From positions 62,001 through 126,000 of the forward strand of contig JANBVI010000044.1 of NCBI GenBank assembly GCA_024239075.1: a stretch of DNA of 64,000 nucleotides. The letters are read 5' to 3'. Source of the stretch: Fischerella sp. CENA71. GTDB taxonomy: Bacteria; Cyanobacteriota; Cyanobacteriia; Cyanobacteriales; Nostocaceae. Below, piece after piece: positions 18,185 through 27,462 of the stretch (the first letter of the stretch is position 1; each line of letters begins with the position of its first letter). The notes beneath the pieces are model-generated. The model ran no database searches. It saw nothing but the letters and a program-made list of their open reading frames with translations, and was not told the DNA's origin. The translations under genes were made by a program, and so were the position numbers.

Positions 18185-19042
18185 TTATCTAGTTTCATTT
18201 ACCTTAGCAACCCAATTTTCATAAAACTGTCTAAATTTCAAAACTGTTTGGTCAGTATCAATAAATGATTGATTTAGGTATTTACTTATTAAATTACTAA
18301 TTGATTTATCTACCAATTGAGAAGCTTTAGTTTGCCAGAAAAAAATTAAGTAATAAAGTGGATCTAGTAACAAATTATTAGTTTTTTTCATGAATATCAA
18401 TACATGCCATTTTATCTCATTTTCAGAAATTGGAGTAACGCCAGAGAATAGGTTAATTTCCTGTTGTCCATTAATTTTAATTCTGCTTAAAAATCCACTT
18501 GGCCAAGCATCTATTCGGTTGGTTATATTTATAATTTTTAAGCCTAAGAAGTTAGTAATTTCACTGATGCCAAAATAACTTTTCATTCGCGTTTCGGTAA
18601 TAGTTCCAAACCAGGCTTCTTTGGGAATCGGTAACTTGCTAAGTTCTACATCCTTTTCATTAAGGCAAGTATGTTCAATTTGACCAATAATTGAAGAATT
18701 ATGTAATCTTATTATGTGATGATGGTTAAGTACAATTTCAATTATTGTTTGTACACTAGTTTTCGCTGTAAAGGAGAAATAATTATGTATATAGTTATAT
18801 TTCTTACTTTTTATAATATCAAATTGAGGTAAGTCAAATAAAGGATTTATAGGACCATACCACACCCAGATGTAACCATAGTCTTCCCTAGTAACATAGG
18901 TTAAAGAATCCTCCATGATTACTGGTTGACCAACTTTGTCTCGCCATGCCACTAAAGAGCGACCAAATAACTGAATTTCTTGTGATTTATTGCTCAGTTC
19001 CTTGGATTGCATGGCGATGTACCAACTGGCTGCTAGATTCAT
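18185..19042 (-). CDS. Rieske-type oxygenase remnant lacking its [2Fe-2S] domain
   Basis: The 285-residue frame begins like a Rieske non-heme iron oxygenase (NLAASWYIAMQSKEL, FGRSLVAWRDKVGQPVIME). It then jumps straight to the post-cluster sequence TYVTREDYGYIWVWYG. The intervening ~60-residue segment that carries the Cys-X-His and Cys-X2-His cluster ligands is absent, and no alternative CxH pair exists. The downstream catalytic domain persists, but the iron-site Asp appears to be Asn (LNHHHIIRLH, where the paralogue at 20181 has FDHQHIVVVH). Electron transfer should therefore be impossible, although the frame is uninterrupted. Rieske oxygenases are regular members of hapalindole-type clusters and oxidise the alkaloid core. 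It is best read as an in-frame deletion product on the way to a pseudogene. Confidence 0.8.
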   Translation of the reverse strand: MNLAASWYIAMQSKELSNKSQEIQLFGRSLVAWRDKVGQPVIMEDSLTYVTREDYGYIWVWYGPINPLFDLPQFDIIKSKKYNYIHNYFSFTAKTSVQTIIEIVLNHHHIIRLHNSSIIGQIEHTCLNEKDVELSKLPIPKEAWFGTITETRMKSYFGISEITNFLGLKIINITNRIDAWPSGFLSRIKINGQQEINLFSGVTPISENEIKWHVLIFMKKTNNLLLDPLYYLIFFWQTKASQLVDKSISNLISKYLNQSFIDTDQTVLKFRQFYENWVAKVNETR

Positions 19043-19190
19043 CTTGAGTTTATAATTTTGTTAATCTTGGCTAAATGCTCTTTCAAGATGACAACCATTT
19101 ATTTGTTTCCTGATTAAATCTCTCCACATAATAACATTCAAACCAAGCATATCAATTTTACATAAATTAGTATCAACTATAATAAACCAT

Positions 19191-19213
19191 GGGATGGGTA
19201 GAACTGCCATCCC
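19191..19213 (-). terminator. Hairpin after the first Stig cyclase gene
   Basis: The arms GGGATGG and CCATCCC (7 bp, 9-base loop) lie in the 367-base gap between the cyclase and the Rieske remnant. The T-run on the minus-strand side is poor, so it could instead be an RNA-processing or repeat hairpin. No gene is visible in this gap. Confidence 0.35.
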
Positions 19214-19409
19214 AAATTTTAGATGATCAGGATATCTACTTAGCTATCAGTAATACCAATTTGTAAGAAACTATTGTCATACATAGATTTAGAAAATCTA
19301 TACCTAGCTTTTACTTTCTCAATTCAAAATGGTATTAGTTAACAAAGATAAGATATCCTTAAATTCAAGAATTCAAATAGATAATACACTGCTAATACCG
19401 TAAAAAAGT

Positions 19410-20096
19410 TTAGATGTCAGCTGCTTCTGCAGTTAAGCGAACATTATCAAAATCAAGACCCGAAAATGTACCTTGTAAGAGGTTGATAAGTCGGATTCCT
19501 AGCTTTTGATCTAAATAGGGATTGTCAGGCGTAGCAGTGAATGTGACTGTTGAGGTCTTAAATTCTCCATCTTTAATGTAAAGGTTATTATGGTCGGCCG
19601 CAAGAACTGTATCTCCTGCTAGTAATTCCACACGATAGCCAGGGAAACCAGCAAAGGAAATTTTTTGGAATCCACCCCCAAAATTGCCAACATCAACTGT
19701 CAGTGTGTACTTTGTGTTTGTTGCTAAGGTTGCATCAAGTATTTGTTCAAAACCAGCAATGCCGCTTCCAGGTTTTTGAGCTAGGTAGACAAAGCCTATA
19801 TTGCGACCTTCTGGAGCTTTTTGCTGATCATAAAACTGTGTACCTAAACCAACATGTCCCACGCCGTTATTTGAAGTCAATTTTGTTCGTTTTTCAGGTA
19901 CTAGTCCATCTGGATTGTATGTCGTCCAACCAGGAGGAGTAACTATTGTATAATCGTCTACTATCTCTATGAAAGGCTCCTCAAATCCCGCATTTTTGAT
20001 AGGAATAGAAATAGCACTTGTAGCATTGGCAGGGGTATTAATTCCAAAGCAAATGTATATCAAGAAGACAACAGCAACAATCACTTTTCGTTTCAT
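19410..20096 (-). CDS. Stig cyclase (hapalindole-type terpene cyclase), copy 1
   Basis: A 228-residue member of the Stig cyclases (HpiC1, FamC1, WelU/AmbU group), calcium-dependent proteins that carry out the Cope rearrangement, prenyl cyclisation and electrophilic aromatic substitution giving hapalindole, fischerindole and related cores. It has an N-terminal signal peptide (hydrophobic VIVAVVFLIYICFGI, likely cleavage after PANA), so it is probably exported to the periplasm. Family hallmarks include GFEEPF, TPPGWTTYNPDG, KPGSGIAGFEQ, GFPGYRVELLAGDTVLAADH and the C-terminal LDFDNVRL, which holds the region of the catalytic Asp reported for HpiC1. A GGAGC ribosome site precedes the ATG at 20096. 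Core type (e.g. C10/C11 stereochemistry) cannot be read reliably by eye. Confidence 0.93.
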   Translation of the reverse strand: MKRKVIVAVVFLIYICFGINTPANATSAISIPIKNAGFEEPFIEIVDDYTIVTPPGWTTYNPDGLVPEKRTKLTSNNGVGHVGLGTQFYDQQKAPEGRNIGFVYLAQKPGSGIAGFEQILDATLATNTKYTLTVDVGNFGGGFQKISFAGFPGYRVELLAGDTVLAADHNNLYIKDGEFKTSTVTFTATPDNPYLDQKLGIRLINLLQGTFSGLDFDNVRLTAEAADI

Positions 20097-20180
20097 AAGT
20101 TTTTGCTCCTACACCAATTTAGATAACTCTTTCAATTAATCGTGTTTGCTGAGGATTTTGAAATAAGCTCAAAATCCAAA

Positions 20181-20730
20181 TTAGTTTGACTGCACCTTAG
20201 CAACCCAACTTTGATAAAACTGTCTAAACTTCAGTACTGGCTGGTCGGCCTTAATAAATGCTTTGCCTAAATTGTCGTTCAAAGTATCAAAAATTATTTT
20301 ATCGTGCAATCCACTAGCTATGTTTTGCACGCCAAAAACGATGTAATAAAGCAGATCCAGCCACAAATTACCAGTTTTTTTGATCATGAACAAAATATGC
20401 CATTTTGTTTGGTTTTCAGAAATTGGAGCAAAACTAATGAGTAGGTCAAATTTCGGCTGTCCATTGAATATAAATCTGCTTAAAGAGCCAGTTGGCCAAC
20501 AATCTGAATAGGTCAATATAGTTTCGAGATTCAACCCTACCTAAAGCTTTGATGATTAGGCCTGTACTCATGTAACTTTTAAGTTTGGCTTCCAATTTGC
20601 ATCCAAACCAGGCTTCTTTTGCAATCGGTAGTTTGTCAGGATCTACATCCCTCTTATCGAGTAAGGTTAGCCTAATTTGGTCATGTACCACAATCCCATG
20701 CACTACGACGATATGCTGGTGGTCAAATGG
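20181..20730 (-). pseudogene. Truncated, frameshifted Rieske-type oxygenase
   Basis: This is the C-terminal half of a Rieske oxygenase paralogous to the gene at 18185-19042. It begins around the iron-site motif FDHQHIVVVH, continues LPIAKEAWFG, shifts frame, and resumes as LTYSDCWPTGSLSRFIFNGQ to the end QFYQSWVAKVQ. The N-terminal Rieske domain is missing because the sequence abuts the end of the second cyclase gene. The frameshift is visible: plus-strand CCTACCTA at 20536-20543 is a tandem 4-bp duplication, and removing one copy restores the frame (LGLNLETI). Two short frames (20181-20534 and 20446-20703) are what remains. Confidence 0.88.
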
Positions 20731-20754
20731 ACACAGCTACTACTGTGAAGAAGT

Positions 20755-21447
20755 TTAGGTATCAACTGTTTCTGCAATTAAGCGAACATTATCAAAATCA
20801 AGACCTGAAAATGTACCTTGTAAAAGGTTGATAAGTCGGATTCCCAGCTTTTGACCTAGATAGGGGTTGTTAGCCGTGGAAGTGAATGTCACCGTTGATG
20901 TTTTGAATTCTCCATCTTTGATGTAGAGATTATTGTGATCAGCAGCTAAAACAGTATCGCCTGCTAGTAATTCCACACGATAGCCAGGAAAACCAGCAAA
21001 GGAAACACCTTTGAACATACCTCCGAAATTGCCAATATCAACTATCAATTTGTAACTAGTATTAGGTTCTAATACAGCATCTAGTGTTTGTTCAAAACCA
21101 GCGATACCACTTCCAGGCTTTTGAGCCAGATAAACAAACCCTATATTTTTTCCTTCTGGAAGCTGTTGATTATAGAACAATTGCCCATAGTTCGGACCTA
21201 CATGACCTACGCCATTATTTGAAGTCCATTTTGTTCGTTTTTCAGGTATCAGACCATCTGGATTATATGTTGTCCAACCAGAAGGAGTGTCAATTGTATA
21301 ATCACCTTCTACTTTCAAGACAGGCTCTTCAAATCCTGGATTTTTGATAGGAATGGAAGTAGCATTTGTGGCATTAGCAGGTGTGTTAATTCCAGAACAG
21401 ATGTATAATAGCAAAATAATAGCAGTAACAATCAAGTTTAGCTTCAT
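20755..21447 (-). CDS. Stig cyclase, copy 2
   Basis: A 230-residue paralogue of copy 1, with long near-identical stretches (GFPGYRVELLAGDTVLAADH, LGIRLINLLQGTFSGLDFDN). It has the same exported architecture, with signal peptide LNLIVTAIILLLYICSGI and cleavage likely after PANA. Differences cluster in the central loop (VGPNYGQLFYNQQLPEGKN here, VGLGTQFYDQQKAPEGRN in copy 1). Stig cyclases act as homo- or heteromers, and partner choice controls regio- and stereochemistry, so a close second copy may set product profile. It is part of a duplicated cyclase + Rieske unit. Confidence 0.93.
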   Translation of the reverse strand: MKLNLIVTAIILLLYICSGINTPANATNATSIPIKNPGFEEPVLKVEGDYTIDTPSGWTTYNPDGLIPEKRTKWTSNNGVGHVGPNYGQLFYNQQLPEGKNIGFVYLAQKPGSGIAGFEQTLDAVLEPNTSYKLIVDIGNFGGMFKGVSFAGFPGYRVELLAGDTVLAADHNNLYIKDGEFKTSTVTFTSTANNPYLGQKLGIRLINLLQGTFSGLDFDNVRLIAETVDT

Positions 21448-21653
21448 GAATTTTTCCCATCAGTTTAGATAATTGATTACATTTTGGTAGCATACGAACT
21501 TCTGATTCATAAATCAGTAGCTATGCTATTAATTATCTTCTTTTTGAGAAAATACAAAAAACTTGAGCCATAAATTTGTTATAACAATAGGCTAATTTTG
21601 GCAAAAACATAGTTACGATTATCATAAAAAATCAATTTTTACTACACATAAGT

Positions 21654-22340
21654 TTAAAGTAATGCTGGTTCCACAGTTAAGCGAACATTATCAAAATCAA
21701 TATTCCTAGACAAACTTTGTAACAGATTAATGAGTCGAATTCCTATCTTCTTCCCCAAATATGGGTTGTCAGGTTTAGCAGTAAATGTTATCGTTGAGGT
21801 TTTGAATTCTCCTTCTTTAATATAGACACTATTATGGTCAACAGCTATAACTTTGTCGCCTGCTAGCAATTCCACGCGATAGCCAGGGAAATCAGCAAAA
21901 GAAATATCTTTGTAGCCATCTGCTGAATTGCCAATATCAACCATCAACGTATAATTTTTGTTCGGTTCTAATACAGTATCAAGTATCTGTTCTAAACCAG
22001 CAATACCGCTTCCAGGCTCTTGAGTCAAATAAACAGACCCCATATTCCGACCTTCTGGAACCTTTTGGTCATAAAAAGCTGAACTTGGGGTTGCATTTGT
22101 CACGCCTACATATGAAGTCTGTGCTGTTGCTTGTTCAGGTATTAAACTATTTGGATCATATGTTTTCCAACCAGGAGGCGTATTAACAGTATAGTAATCT
22201 TTCACCTCCAAAAAAGGATCTTCAAATCCTAAATTTTTGATAGGAATAGAAACGCTTGTTGCAGCATTGGCAGGATTACTCACTCCAAGGCAAGTATATA
22301 CTAATAAAATACAAATAGCAAAAATAAAATTTCGCTTCAT
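21654..22340 (-). CDS. Stig cyclase, copy 3 (divergent)
   Basis: A 228-residue Stig cyclase with signal peptide (NFIFAICILLVYTCLGV, cleavage likely after PANA). It keeps GFEDPF, TPPGWKTYDPNSL, EPGSGIAGLEQ, VELLAGDKVIAVDHN and IDFDNVRL but is clearly more diverged than copies 1 and 2: for example, the usual TSNNGVGHVG region reads TSYVGVTNATPSSAFYD. It is the first cyclase gene downstream of ispH. The divergence suggests an older duplication and possibly a different partner or regulatory role in a cyclase heteromer. Confidence 0.92.
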   Translation of the reverse strand: MKRNFIFAICILLVYTCLGVSNPANAATSVSIPIKNLGFEDPFLEVKDYYTVNTPPGWKTYDPNSLIPEQATAQTSYVGVTNATPSSAFYDQKVPEGRNMGSVYLTQEPGSGIAGLEQILDTVLEPNKNYTLMVDIGNSADGYKDISFADFPGYRVELLAGDKVIAVDHNSVYIKEGEFKTSTITFTAKPDNPYLGKKIGIRLINLLQSLSRNIDFDNVRLTVEPALL

Positions 22341-22507
22341 AAGTTTTTAAAAACCTTGAGAGAGACTGTGTCAGGCTAATATTATTTCGTTTGGCAATCT
22401 TTAGTTTTTATAAACAAAGATTGCTAATTAAAGCGTAGAATACTACAGAGTGTTGTTTAAAAAATCACTACAATTTTTGAAAATTTGTATTAATTGTGTT
22501 TTCACTT

Positions 22508-22550
22508 CTGATCATTAGTTTCTTATCATTAGTCATGAATCATTAGCAGT
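22508..22550. repeat. ATCATTAG-type short repeat
   Basis: Three spaced copies of ATCATTAG or a close variant (GATCATTAGTTTCTTATCATTAGTC) lie in the gap between ispH and cyclase copy 3. The unit resembles the TCATTAG-like heptamers also seen inside the NRPS gene near 36510-36550. Confidence 0.6.
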
Positions 22551-22571
22551 CTTTACAAAACAATATTGTTG

Positions 22572-23774
22572 CTACATAACCGCTTTAATTTCAAAAATCT
22601 TTTCAATAACATTGGAAACGATATTATCTGGGGTTGAAGCTCCAGAGGTAATTCCTACCACAATTTGACCAGGTGGTAGCCAATCTTCAACTACTTCTAA
22701 GCTAGAATGCAATTTTTTATGCTGAATTCGATTACCTGGCCCCAAACGCTCTACACTGTCGATGTGATACGAGGGAATACCACGCTCCAAGGCGATTTCC
22801 TGCAAGTGAGTTGTATTAGAAGAATTAAACCCACCTACCACGATCATCACGTCTATCTTTTCTTGTACAAGTTTGAACATTGCATCCTGACGTTCTTGGG
22901 TTGCATCACAGATAGTGTTAAAGCTCAAGAAATGATTATTGATTTGGCTTGGGCCATACTTACGCATGAGAGTACGCTCAAATAGCTTCCCAATTTGCTC
23001 AGTTTCCCTTTTGAGCATTGTTGTTTGATTAGCAATACCTATGCGTTCTAAATCTGTGTCTGGGTCAAATCCAAAAGAATAGCTGCCAGCAAATTTACTC
23101 AAGAATTCTTCACGGTCTCCACCATTGAGAATATAATCGCAGACATAATCTGCCTGTTGTAAATTGAGGATAACTAAATATTTGTCTGCATAAGAACTAG
23201 TTGCAATTGTTTCTTCGTGCTTGTATTTACCATGGATAATTGAAGTGTAACTTTGTTTTTTGTGTTTTTCGACACTATTCCAAACTTTAGATACCCAAGG
23301 ACAAGTCGTATCTACGATTGTACAATCTGTTGTATTTAATAGTTGAATTTCCTGAATTGTAGCTCCAAAAGCAGGTAAAATTACTACATCGTCCTCAGTA
23401 ACAACTGCAAAATCCTTCTGTCCCTGCTCATCAATTGGAATAAATTCAATTTGCATTTCTTTGAGATTTTGATTCACTGTAGGGTTGTGAATAATCTCGT
23501 TGGTAATCCAAATTCGCTCAGTAGGAAATTGCTTGCGTGTTTCATAAGTTAAGGCAATCACCCGCTCGACTCCCCAGCAAAATCCAAATGCTTCTGCTAG
23601 TCGAATAGTGACATCACCTCGTTGTAATTTATAGCCATTCTCTCGGATCTGCTGAATTAAATCACTTTGATACTCTAAATGTAATCTTTCAGTTGCTTCT
23701 ACTTTGTGTCCAAACCCATTACGGTAATAGCGATTGGAATTATGAAGCGATCGCTTTAAAGCTTTTGTATCCAT
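22572..23774 (-). CDS. ispH: 4-hydroxy-3-methylbut-2-enyl diphosphate reductase
   Basis: The last enzyme of the MEP pathway; it reduces HMBPP to IPP and DMAPP with a [4Fe-4S] cluster. The 400-residue length and N-terminal extension are typical of cyanobacterial and plant IspH. The three cluster ligands are visible: C66 in [11 protein letters not shown], the Cys in [12 protein letters not shown], and the Cys in [12 protein letters not shown]. The substrate motif TSGASTPD is present. Lying between a prenyl diphosphate synthase and cyclase genes, it is probably a pathway copy supplying C5 units for the geranyl moiety; hapalindole-type clusters are known to carry MEP-pathway genes. The start is the ATG at 23774. 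Confidence 0.95.
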   Translation of the reverse strand: MDTKALKRSLHNSNRYYRNGFGHKVEATERLHLEYQSDLIQQIRENGYKLQRGDVTIRLAEAFGFCWGVERVIALTYETRKQFPTERIWITNEIIHNPTVNQNLKEMQIEFIPIDEQGQKDFAVVTEDDVVILPAFGATIQEIQLLNTTDCTIVDTTCPWVSKVWNSVEKHKKQSYTSIIHGKYKHEETIATSSYADKYLVILNLQQADYVCDYILNGGDREEFLSKFAGSYSFGFDPDTDLERIGIANQTTMLKRETEQIGKLFERTLMRKYGPSQINNHFLSFNTICDATQERQDAMFKLVQEKIDVMIVVGGFNSSNTTHLQEIALERGIPSYHIDSVERLGPGNRIQHKKLHSSLEVVEDWLPPGQIVVGITSGASTPDNIVSNVIEKIFEIKAVM

Positions 23775-23839
23775 CTGTCTAGAAAGTGAGTATTAGGGTG
23801 TAAGGGTATAGGCTGTAGGAAAAAATTAGATTTTCATAT

Positions 23840-24865
23840 CTAGTAACTTCTAGTGATGATGTAGTCTGCAAGACTTATTAGAGGAATAGCCCTCTCTTCA
23901 AACGGAGCGAGTTCTTTCTTGGCTTCCTCAATTAATTTTTCTGCCTGGTATCTAGATTCATTAATTCCTAACAAACTAGGATAAGTTGCTTTCTGTGCTT
24001 TTTCGTCTTTGCCTGGTGTTTTACCTAGTTCTTCTTTGGTTGCAGTAACATCTAGTACATCATCAATAATCTGAAAGGCAAGACCAATATTGCGAGCATA
24101 ATGAGAAAGCCTTCGTAAAATCTCATCATTTGCTCCTACTAACAATGCTCCTGAAACAACACAAGCTTCTAATAACGCACCTGTTTTGTGAGAGTGAATA
24201 AAGTTGAGAGTTGCTAGATCAAGATTTTGCAATTTCTCTGATTCAAGATCAGCAACTTGACCACCCGCTAAACCCCTTGCTCCAACCGCATGGCTTAACT
24301 TAGCAATGACTTTTAACAAGCGATCGGCTGGAACTCCTTTTGTTTGAACCACCATATATTCAAAGGCATAGGGCAAAAGTGCATCACCAGCCAGTATGGC
24401 AATATTTTCGCCATATACTTTATGATTTGTTAGCTTACCCCGACGATAGTCGTCATTATCTAAAGCAGGTAAGTCGTCATGCATTAAAGACATTGTGTGA
24501 AGCATTTCCAGTGCACAAGCAGTGGGCATAGCCATTTCTAATACGCCCCCAGATAATTCACAGCTGGCAAGACATAAAATTGGGCGGAGACGTTTTCCCC
24601 CTGCCATTAAGGAATACCGCATAGACTCGTATAGCTTTTCTGGATAACCTGAAGTGATTGAGCTTTCGAGTGCTGCTTCAACTTGCTCTCGACGTTGTGC
24701 AAGATAGTCTGACAAATTAAAAGCAGCTTCTGTAAAATAGGTGTTTGTGTCTTTCAAAGTTGATGAGTGCAAAGAAGTATCTACAATTCTGGTTTCATAA
24801 CTAATTTCTTGACTTCGATATTGTTCAGAATTTAGGATTGTTTTTTCAGAAATTTTAATATTCAT
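23840..24865 (-). CDS. Geranyl/geranylgeranyl diphosphate synthase (AmbP2/WelP2-like)
   Basis: A 341-residue trans-prenyl diphosphate synthase with a first aspartate-rich motif in [13 protein letters not shown] and a second in FQIIDDVLD. It has KTGALL and the GGQVADL segment typical of CrtE/IspA-type enzymes. The N-terminal ~50 residues extend beyond the catalytic fold. In hapalindole-type clusters the P2 enzyme makes geranyl diphosphate for the indole prenyltransferase. Context makes that role likely, but chain length cannot be set from motifs and a carotenoid GGPP synthase is the alternative. An AGGAAGG ribosome site lies a few bases before the ATG at 24865. It is the first gene of the minus-strand alkaloid set. 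Confidence 0.9.
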   Translation of the reverse strand: MNIKISEKTILNSEQYRSQEISYETRIVDTSLHSSTLKDTNTYFTEAAFNLSDYLAQRREQVEAALESSITSGYPEKLYESMRYSLMAGGKRLRPILCLASCELSGGVLEMAMPTACALEMLHTMSLMHDDLPALDNDDYRRGKLTNHKVYGENIAILAGDALLPYAFEYMVVQTKGVPADRLLKVIAKLSHAVGARGLAGGQVADLESEKLQNLDLATLNFIHSHKTGALLEACVVSGALLVGANDEILRRLSHYARNIGLAFQIIDDVLDVTATKEELGKTPGKDEKAQKATYPSLLGINESRYQAEKLIEEAKKELAPFEERAIPLISLADYIITRSY

Positions 24866-26705
24866 TTTGCTTCCTTCCTCATGAAAAGTATGAATTTTAA
24901 TTTTTTAACTTCGATTCAATAATAAATCATTGTTTTCGGAATAATTAAAAATTGTGATCATAAAAAATAATTCTTGTCTGGCAAAACCAAATTTTTAAAA
25001 ATTTAATTTATTACTTAATTCTTCACCATTAAACTTACTCATTTTACACAAGCTAATTACATACAAAAGAACGTAGCTCAAAGTCTTTTGATTAGAAATA
25101 CATTACATCATGTACAAAGTTAGCTTTTTGCAAATAAATCTGTATAGTTACATGTGTACTTTTTTGTCAATTGTTATCTCAACCTATTAAAAATATTTTT
25201 GCTATACAAGAGAATTTTTTTTAGTGAGCGCCCCACATAGGGAAGTCAAAAGTCACACATATCTGCACGGCTGCCGCTCCACGTCTACAAAAGTATGAAA
25301 CCTCCCTCGCAACAAATTCAAGAAGCACATTTTTTTGAGAATTCTAAAACCCTTGCTGTATAACGGTTCTGAAATGTGCAAGTTAAGAAATGGATGAGGG
25401 AGAGGTATCTATAAGATGAATTTATTATTGAGACCCCTTTGATGATAATTGGAACACAATCAAAATAATACTCATGAATAACTGGGAATTGTCCTACTGT
25501 CTCTTCACAACCTTATTTTGCTCTTTAAAAACACAGGCATATGTTATCACCAGAATAATAACATCATACCTAAGCTAGATTTTAGGCAACTAATAAAATG
25601 TTTTTTGCTTGATATTTGCTGCTGAACATATTTATTACCTGAGCCAGATGCTTCTATTTGCGAAGTTTGCTTTCTCCAATATATAAAGATTTCATCATTA
25701 AATTGTCATTAAAATTTGACATAACTAGAAACTTACTGAATAAATATGTTTAAAAATCACTTAGTACTATTGAATATATATGTTTTATTTTTTATAATTA
25801 ATTAGATTAGAGTTTATATCTATATATTCAATATATGGTAATTACAAGCTAATTTTTAATAAAATTAGTAGAAAAATTTCTCAGTCTACTGGGAGGAATT
25901 AACAAAAAGAATTTTTAATTAGAAGTATAAAAAATAACTTGTATATTTTGTTGTCAATAATAATACACACTTTAGTATCATTACGGTTCTGCTTGTCACA
26001 GAAATATTGAAAAATTTATCTTGTTACATGTGCGCTGTTAAAAGCGGGGTTATAATGCTGGATATTCGTCACAGGTTAAAATAAGTTTGATTTTGTCAAT
26101 TAATATCATGCTGAAAATGTGGGAATTGCATTTGTACTATGATTTTGAGGACAAAAAATGAATGAAGCGTTTAAATGTTACGCAACAGTTCCCCAAAATA
26201 GTGTTTCCTACAACAATTTTGACTAAGTTTTGATTAAGAGTCAGTTAATTGACAAAATATTGATTATCTCAACCTGTTACCGATAGCTTTAACCTATAAG
26301 TGTTTGAGCAAAAAGAATTTTGAACAAAGTGACTTTGAGGAAAAATTTTTGCCATTTAGTCTAAACGCAATAAATCAACCGGACGTATGACTAAGTCGTA
26401 ATTTACAGCAACAAATCCACGATAGCAATTCAAGTGGCTTTGTCCATCAATTATTTATTGGTAGCCTACCAAATTCAGTAATGTTTTTTATACCAGGCAA
26501 GTATAAGTCAGTTCTACTTGCTATAAAGGTGATAAATTGCTCAAATTTGATACCAGACTCTCTAATATTTTTTGCAATATCATCCAATAAGTTTATTTCA
26601 GAATACTATAGGAGTCCAAAATTATTTGTGAGGGATGATAAAGCATGTAAATCTTACTCGCTCAAATTATTTTCTGAAAGCAAAATATCAAGAAAGGATA
26701 TACAG
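24866..26705. other. 1.8-kb gene-free divergent regulatory region
   Basis: No convincing gene is seen on either strand. The stretch separates the divergently transcribed prenyl diphosphate synthase (-) and response regulator (+). It is very AT-rich, apart from a G/C-rich patch at about 25225-25310 (GCGCCCCACATAGGGAAGTC, GGCTGCCGCTCCACGTCTAC) that looks like a degraded repeat or mobile-element remnant. It presumably carries the promoter(s) of the alkaloid genes. Confidence 0.6.
26692..26697 (+). promoter_or_regulatory. Ribosome binding site fixing the response-regulator start
   Basis: AAAGGA lies 8-9 bases upstream of the ATG at 26706. An upstream in-frame ATG at 26481 would add 75 residues with no domain similarity, so the downstream start is preferred. 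Confidence 0.7.
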
Positions 26706-27410
26706 ATGTACAATAATATTCGAGTATTACTTGCTGACGAACCTTCATTAATAGGAGTAGGTATTCGTACTATTCTACGTATCGAAAAGAAAATAATCAT
26801 AGTAGGTGAAGCAAACAATGATCATAAAATTAGAAAATTGTATCAAAAGTTTCAACCTGATTTAATAATTATGGATTTAGATTTACCTCAATTCAAATTT
26901 CCTGAATCAATAGCTTTTTTACATCAGAATTGCTCTAATTTAAAAATATTAGGGCTTATGAGCCATAACAAAGTAAATCTCTCTACATTAAAAAGAAATG
27001 GGATAGCAGGCTGTGTACTGAAATCTGAAGAACCACAAACATTAGTGAATGCTAGTCTTACAGTAGCACAAGGGAAAACATGGTTTAGTAAAACTTTTGT
27101 AGAAGATTATGTTGAATGCAATAAAGATGAATGGGATCAAGCTGAAAAAGCTAATCTGACACAGCGAGAGCAACAAATTCTTAGAATGATGGCACGAGGT
27201 TTGGATAATGCTTGTATTGCTAATGAACTAAGTTTAGGTCATCAAACAGTACGCAATTATATTAGCCAAATTTATGCCAAATTAGGGCTGAGTTCACGAA
27301 CTGAAGCAGTTCTATGGGCAATCAAAAATGAGGTTTTACAACATAACCATGATATGTTAGTCAGAATGCAATTTAACTCACGTGGTTGTCATAAATTAGC
27401 AAGTAAGTAA
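26706..27410 (+). CDS. NarL/LuxR-family response regulator
   Basis: A 234-residue two-domain regulator. The receiver domain begins IRVLLADEPSLIG (acidic pair) and has the phospho-acceptor Asp in LIIMDLDLP. The C-terminal LuxR helix-turn-helix begins LTQREQQILRMMARGL and includes HQTVRNYISQIYAKLG. The upstream frame from 26481 is rejected because homology and the ribosome site begin at 26706. It lies across a 1.8-kb spacer from the alkaloid genes and is divergent to them; response regulators are part of known hapalindole-type clusters, so cluster control is likely. No kinase is adjacent, but the large kinase at 9596-14833 is a candidate partner. Confidence 0.9.
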   Translation: MYNNIRVLLADEPSLIGVGIRTILRIEKKIIIVGEANNDHKIRKLYQKFQPDLIIMDLDLPQFKFPESIAFLHQNCSNLKILGLMSHNKVNLSTLKRNGIAGCVLKSEEPQTLVNASLTVAQGKTWFSKTFVEDYVECNKDEWDQAEKANLTQREQQILRMMARGLDNACIANELSLGHQTVRNYISQIYAKLGLSSRTEAVLWAIKNEVLQHNHDMLVRMQFNSRGCHKLASK

Positions 27411-27462
27411 AATCTAAGATGTCTGGACAACAAATCTTGTTTCCTATCAGATCATGGCAAAT

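Noticed and set aside
26481-26705. 75-residue N-terminal extension of the response regulator
   Set aside because: No similarity to receiver domains, and a ribosome site lies just before the ATG at 26706.
24866-26705. Hidden isonitrile synthase or prenyltransferase relic
   Set aside because: I could find no stretch that translates to IsnA/IsnB or ABBA-prenyltransferase motifs on either strand by eye; kept only as a question for a database search.
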